DNA from: Xestospongia bergquistia
Lineage: Eukaryota; Porifera; Demospongiae; Haplosclerida; Petrosiidae
Assembly: GCA_963965975.1 (NCBI GenBank)
Contig: OZ014412.1
Span: 6,388,501-6,452,500 of the forward strand
Direction: 5' to 3'
Length of the DNA stretch: 64,000 nt
Shown: in pieces, positions 62,638-64,000 of the stretch
Position numbering within the stretch: position 1 is the first letter of the stretch
How the letters are laid out: each line of letters opens with the position of its first letter
Position numbers and translations under genes: made by a program
Notes under the pieces: generated by a model
The model's input: the letters and a program-made list of their open reading frames with translations, nothing else
Database searches by the model: none
Told to the model about the DNA's origin: nothing

Positions 62638-64000
62638 GGAGAATATACTATCAAGATAGTTCCTCCCACTGGGTGGAGTTTCAGTAAGTACTGCTCTTCT
62701 AAACTTTAATAATTATTAATTTTTATGTTATAATTAAAGAGCCCTCTGAGGTTGTTGTATCAGTGGCAAGACTGATCAATGTAGTCGAGGTAAAGATATT
62801 GTCTTCTATTTTACTGAGTTCTCCATTATTGGACAGGTCAATAGCACACAATGACTACAAATATTAAAATAATATATACACGCAAAAGTATTGTTCATGT
62901 TGTATGCCATGTTCTAGAAACTTCTCTTGACTTGACTAAACATTGTAGATAGATTGTATATAATATGATCATACTTATAGGTGACTAATTTAGACAAGGT
63001 CAAAGGTCCCTCAGGGGTCAAAGTAGAATAGATAACCAATGATGTCATTGTAAAAGTGACAGAGACCACAACAAATGGCAGGTTAGTATGGTTGCTATGG
63101 TGACATAGGTATAGAAGAGGATCAGTTGTCTGTTATAACTCATTTTATTGTAATAAAATATATCATTATTTTTATCATTTGTTTGTACTATATGATATAC
63201 GTATTATGTATAGATTTAAGATGTCAGCTGTGTTACCTGGTAAGTATATGATAAAGGCAAGTCACTCTAAATGGACAATGCAAAAAGTATGTACATGTAT
63301 TTGGTCTGTTTTCTATTTATCCATCCATCTGCTAATCCGTCTATCCATAAATCCTTCCATTCATCCATTTATTTGTCTCCTTAGACTTCAGTCAGTATAG
63401 AAGTTACTAGTGATAATGTCACAGTACCAGCTGGATCTTTAGTTATCAAAGGCTATGACGTCAAAGTAACTATGATGTGTGATTATATTATAATGATTTA
63501 TTATTAACATAGGGTTATATACAGAGCAATGGAGAGCCATTAGCTGGAGTTCAATTCCTACTCTATCTCCAGAATGGAGATTACAGACAGTAACAGACAA
63601 AAATGGCCATTACCAGCTGGTCAATGTTAGCACTGGTACATACACTGTTAAGGTAGAGAGAGAGCATACCTTACTTGTATAATAATTACATGTAACAGGT
63701 TGAAACCAGTCATATCCAGTTTGATCCTGTTACTATTGATGTCAGTCCTACTTCACCTCAAATACCTGATCTTGTACCATCCAAGTAAGTCATTGACTCA
63801 CTGTTATCTTCTAATGTAAAGAATTACTAAAGATCTGAGTGACATCAGTCACAATAATTATTAAAATTAAAATGCTAATATAGGGGTTTGTATAACTAAT
63901 TCTGATAAGGGTTGCAGGATAATTTGATTGATATAAAGGTCATAATTAAAAGTAGTGTTTAATGATTTAAATGAATGGACTGACAGGGAGTAAGAATAAT
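62638..64000 (+). pseudogene. NOMO: NOMO pseudogene, copy 2 (runs to window end)
   Basis: Duplicate of copy 1: exons near 62638-62683 and 62740-62836, then the exon with the same in-frame TAG (VKVE stop), the LPGKYMIKASHSKWTMQK exon near 63212-63287, the TSVSIEVTSD exon near 63386, and GYIQSNGEPLAGVQFLLYLQ near 63514. Immediately after CTCCAGAATGG the sequence jumps to AGATTACAGACAGTAAC. Compared with copy 1, about 532 bp (50372-50903) are missing, fusing two exons out of frame. A 14-bp-scale insertion near 62984 disturbs another exon. The last shared exon in view is near 63700-63785. Confidence 0.85.

Overview
The window is animal nuclear DNA: AT-rich, many short introns (about 43-60 bp) with GT..AG borders, closely spaced genes, and metazoan families (coatomer alpha, SWI5, REXO2, CTU1, GABA-B-type class C GPCRs, NOMO, SRCR, Ig/FnIII). 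Tandem GABA-B-like receptors, tiny introns and an Ig expansion suggest a demosponge, probably Amphimedon queenslandica or a relative. The species is an inference; the gene families were read from the sequence.

Layout. (1) 658-1328 (-): first two coding exons of coatomer subunit alpha, head-to-head with the next gene. (2) 1583-27137 (+): one giant type I membrane Ig-superfamily gene. I can trace about 72 exons totalling 17,295 nt (exactly 5,765 codons): signal peptide, several individual Ig exons, 62 alternating phase-1/phase-1 Ig-like exons (31 'A' and 31 'B'), an FnIII/TM exon and a short acidic tail. The middle is a homogenised 572-bp tandem array. An intronless SWI5 gene (3347-4057) lies inside one of its introns on the same strand. 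(3) 27293-28580 (-): REXO2 oligoribonuclease with a 7-nt microexon, head-to-head with CTU1 (28724/28781-29971, +), a tRNA 2-thiolation enzyme. (4) 30.5-33.3 kb: debris, comprising a 37-bp minisatellite, broken POT/SLC15-like transporter copies and an antisense SRCR remnant. (5) 33578-40656 (-): a complete GABA-B-like receptor gene (16 exons, about 820 aa). (6) 41745-51.4 kb and 52961-64000: two copies of a segmental duplication of about 11-13 kb. Each holds a fused first-exon/coiled-coil-exon receptor pseudogene (-), a full GABA-B-like receptor gene (-) and a NOMO pseudogene (+). The second copy has gained a 1.46-kb AT-rich minisatellite in a receptor intron, retains a MITE-like element that is truncated in the first copy, and has lost about 0.53 kb of the NOMO copy.

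Biology. The housekeeping genes (COPA, REXO2, CTU1, SWI5) are compact, and three of them share or border divergent promoters. The two fast-evolving parts are the surface-protein loci: the Ig array, whose near-identical symmetric exons could change number or be skipped without breaking frame, and the receptor cluster. The Ig gene is the best candidate for an undescribed system, such as a hypervariable cell-surface adhesion or self-recognition molecule. That function is inference only.
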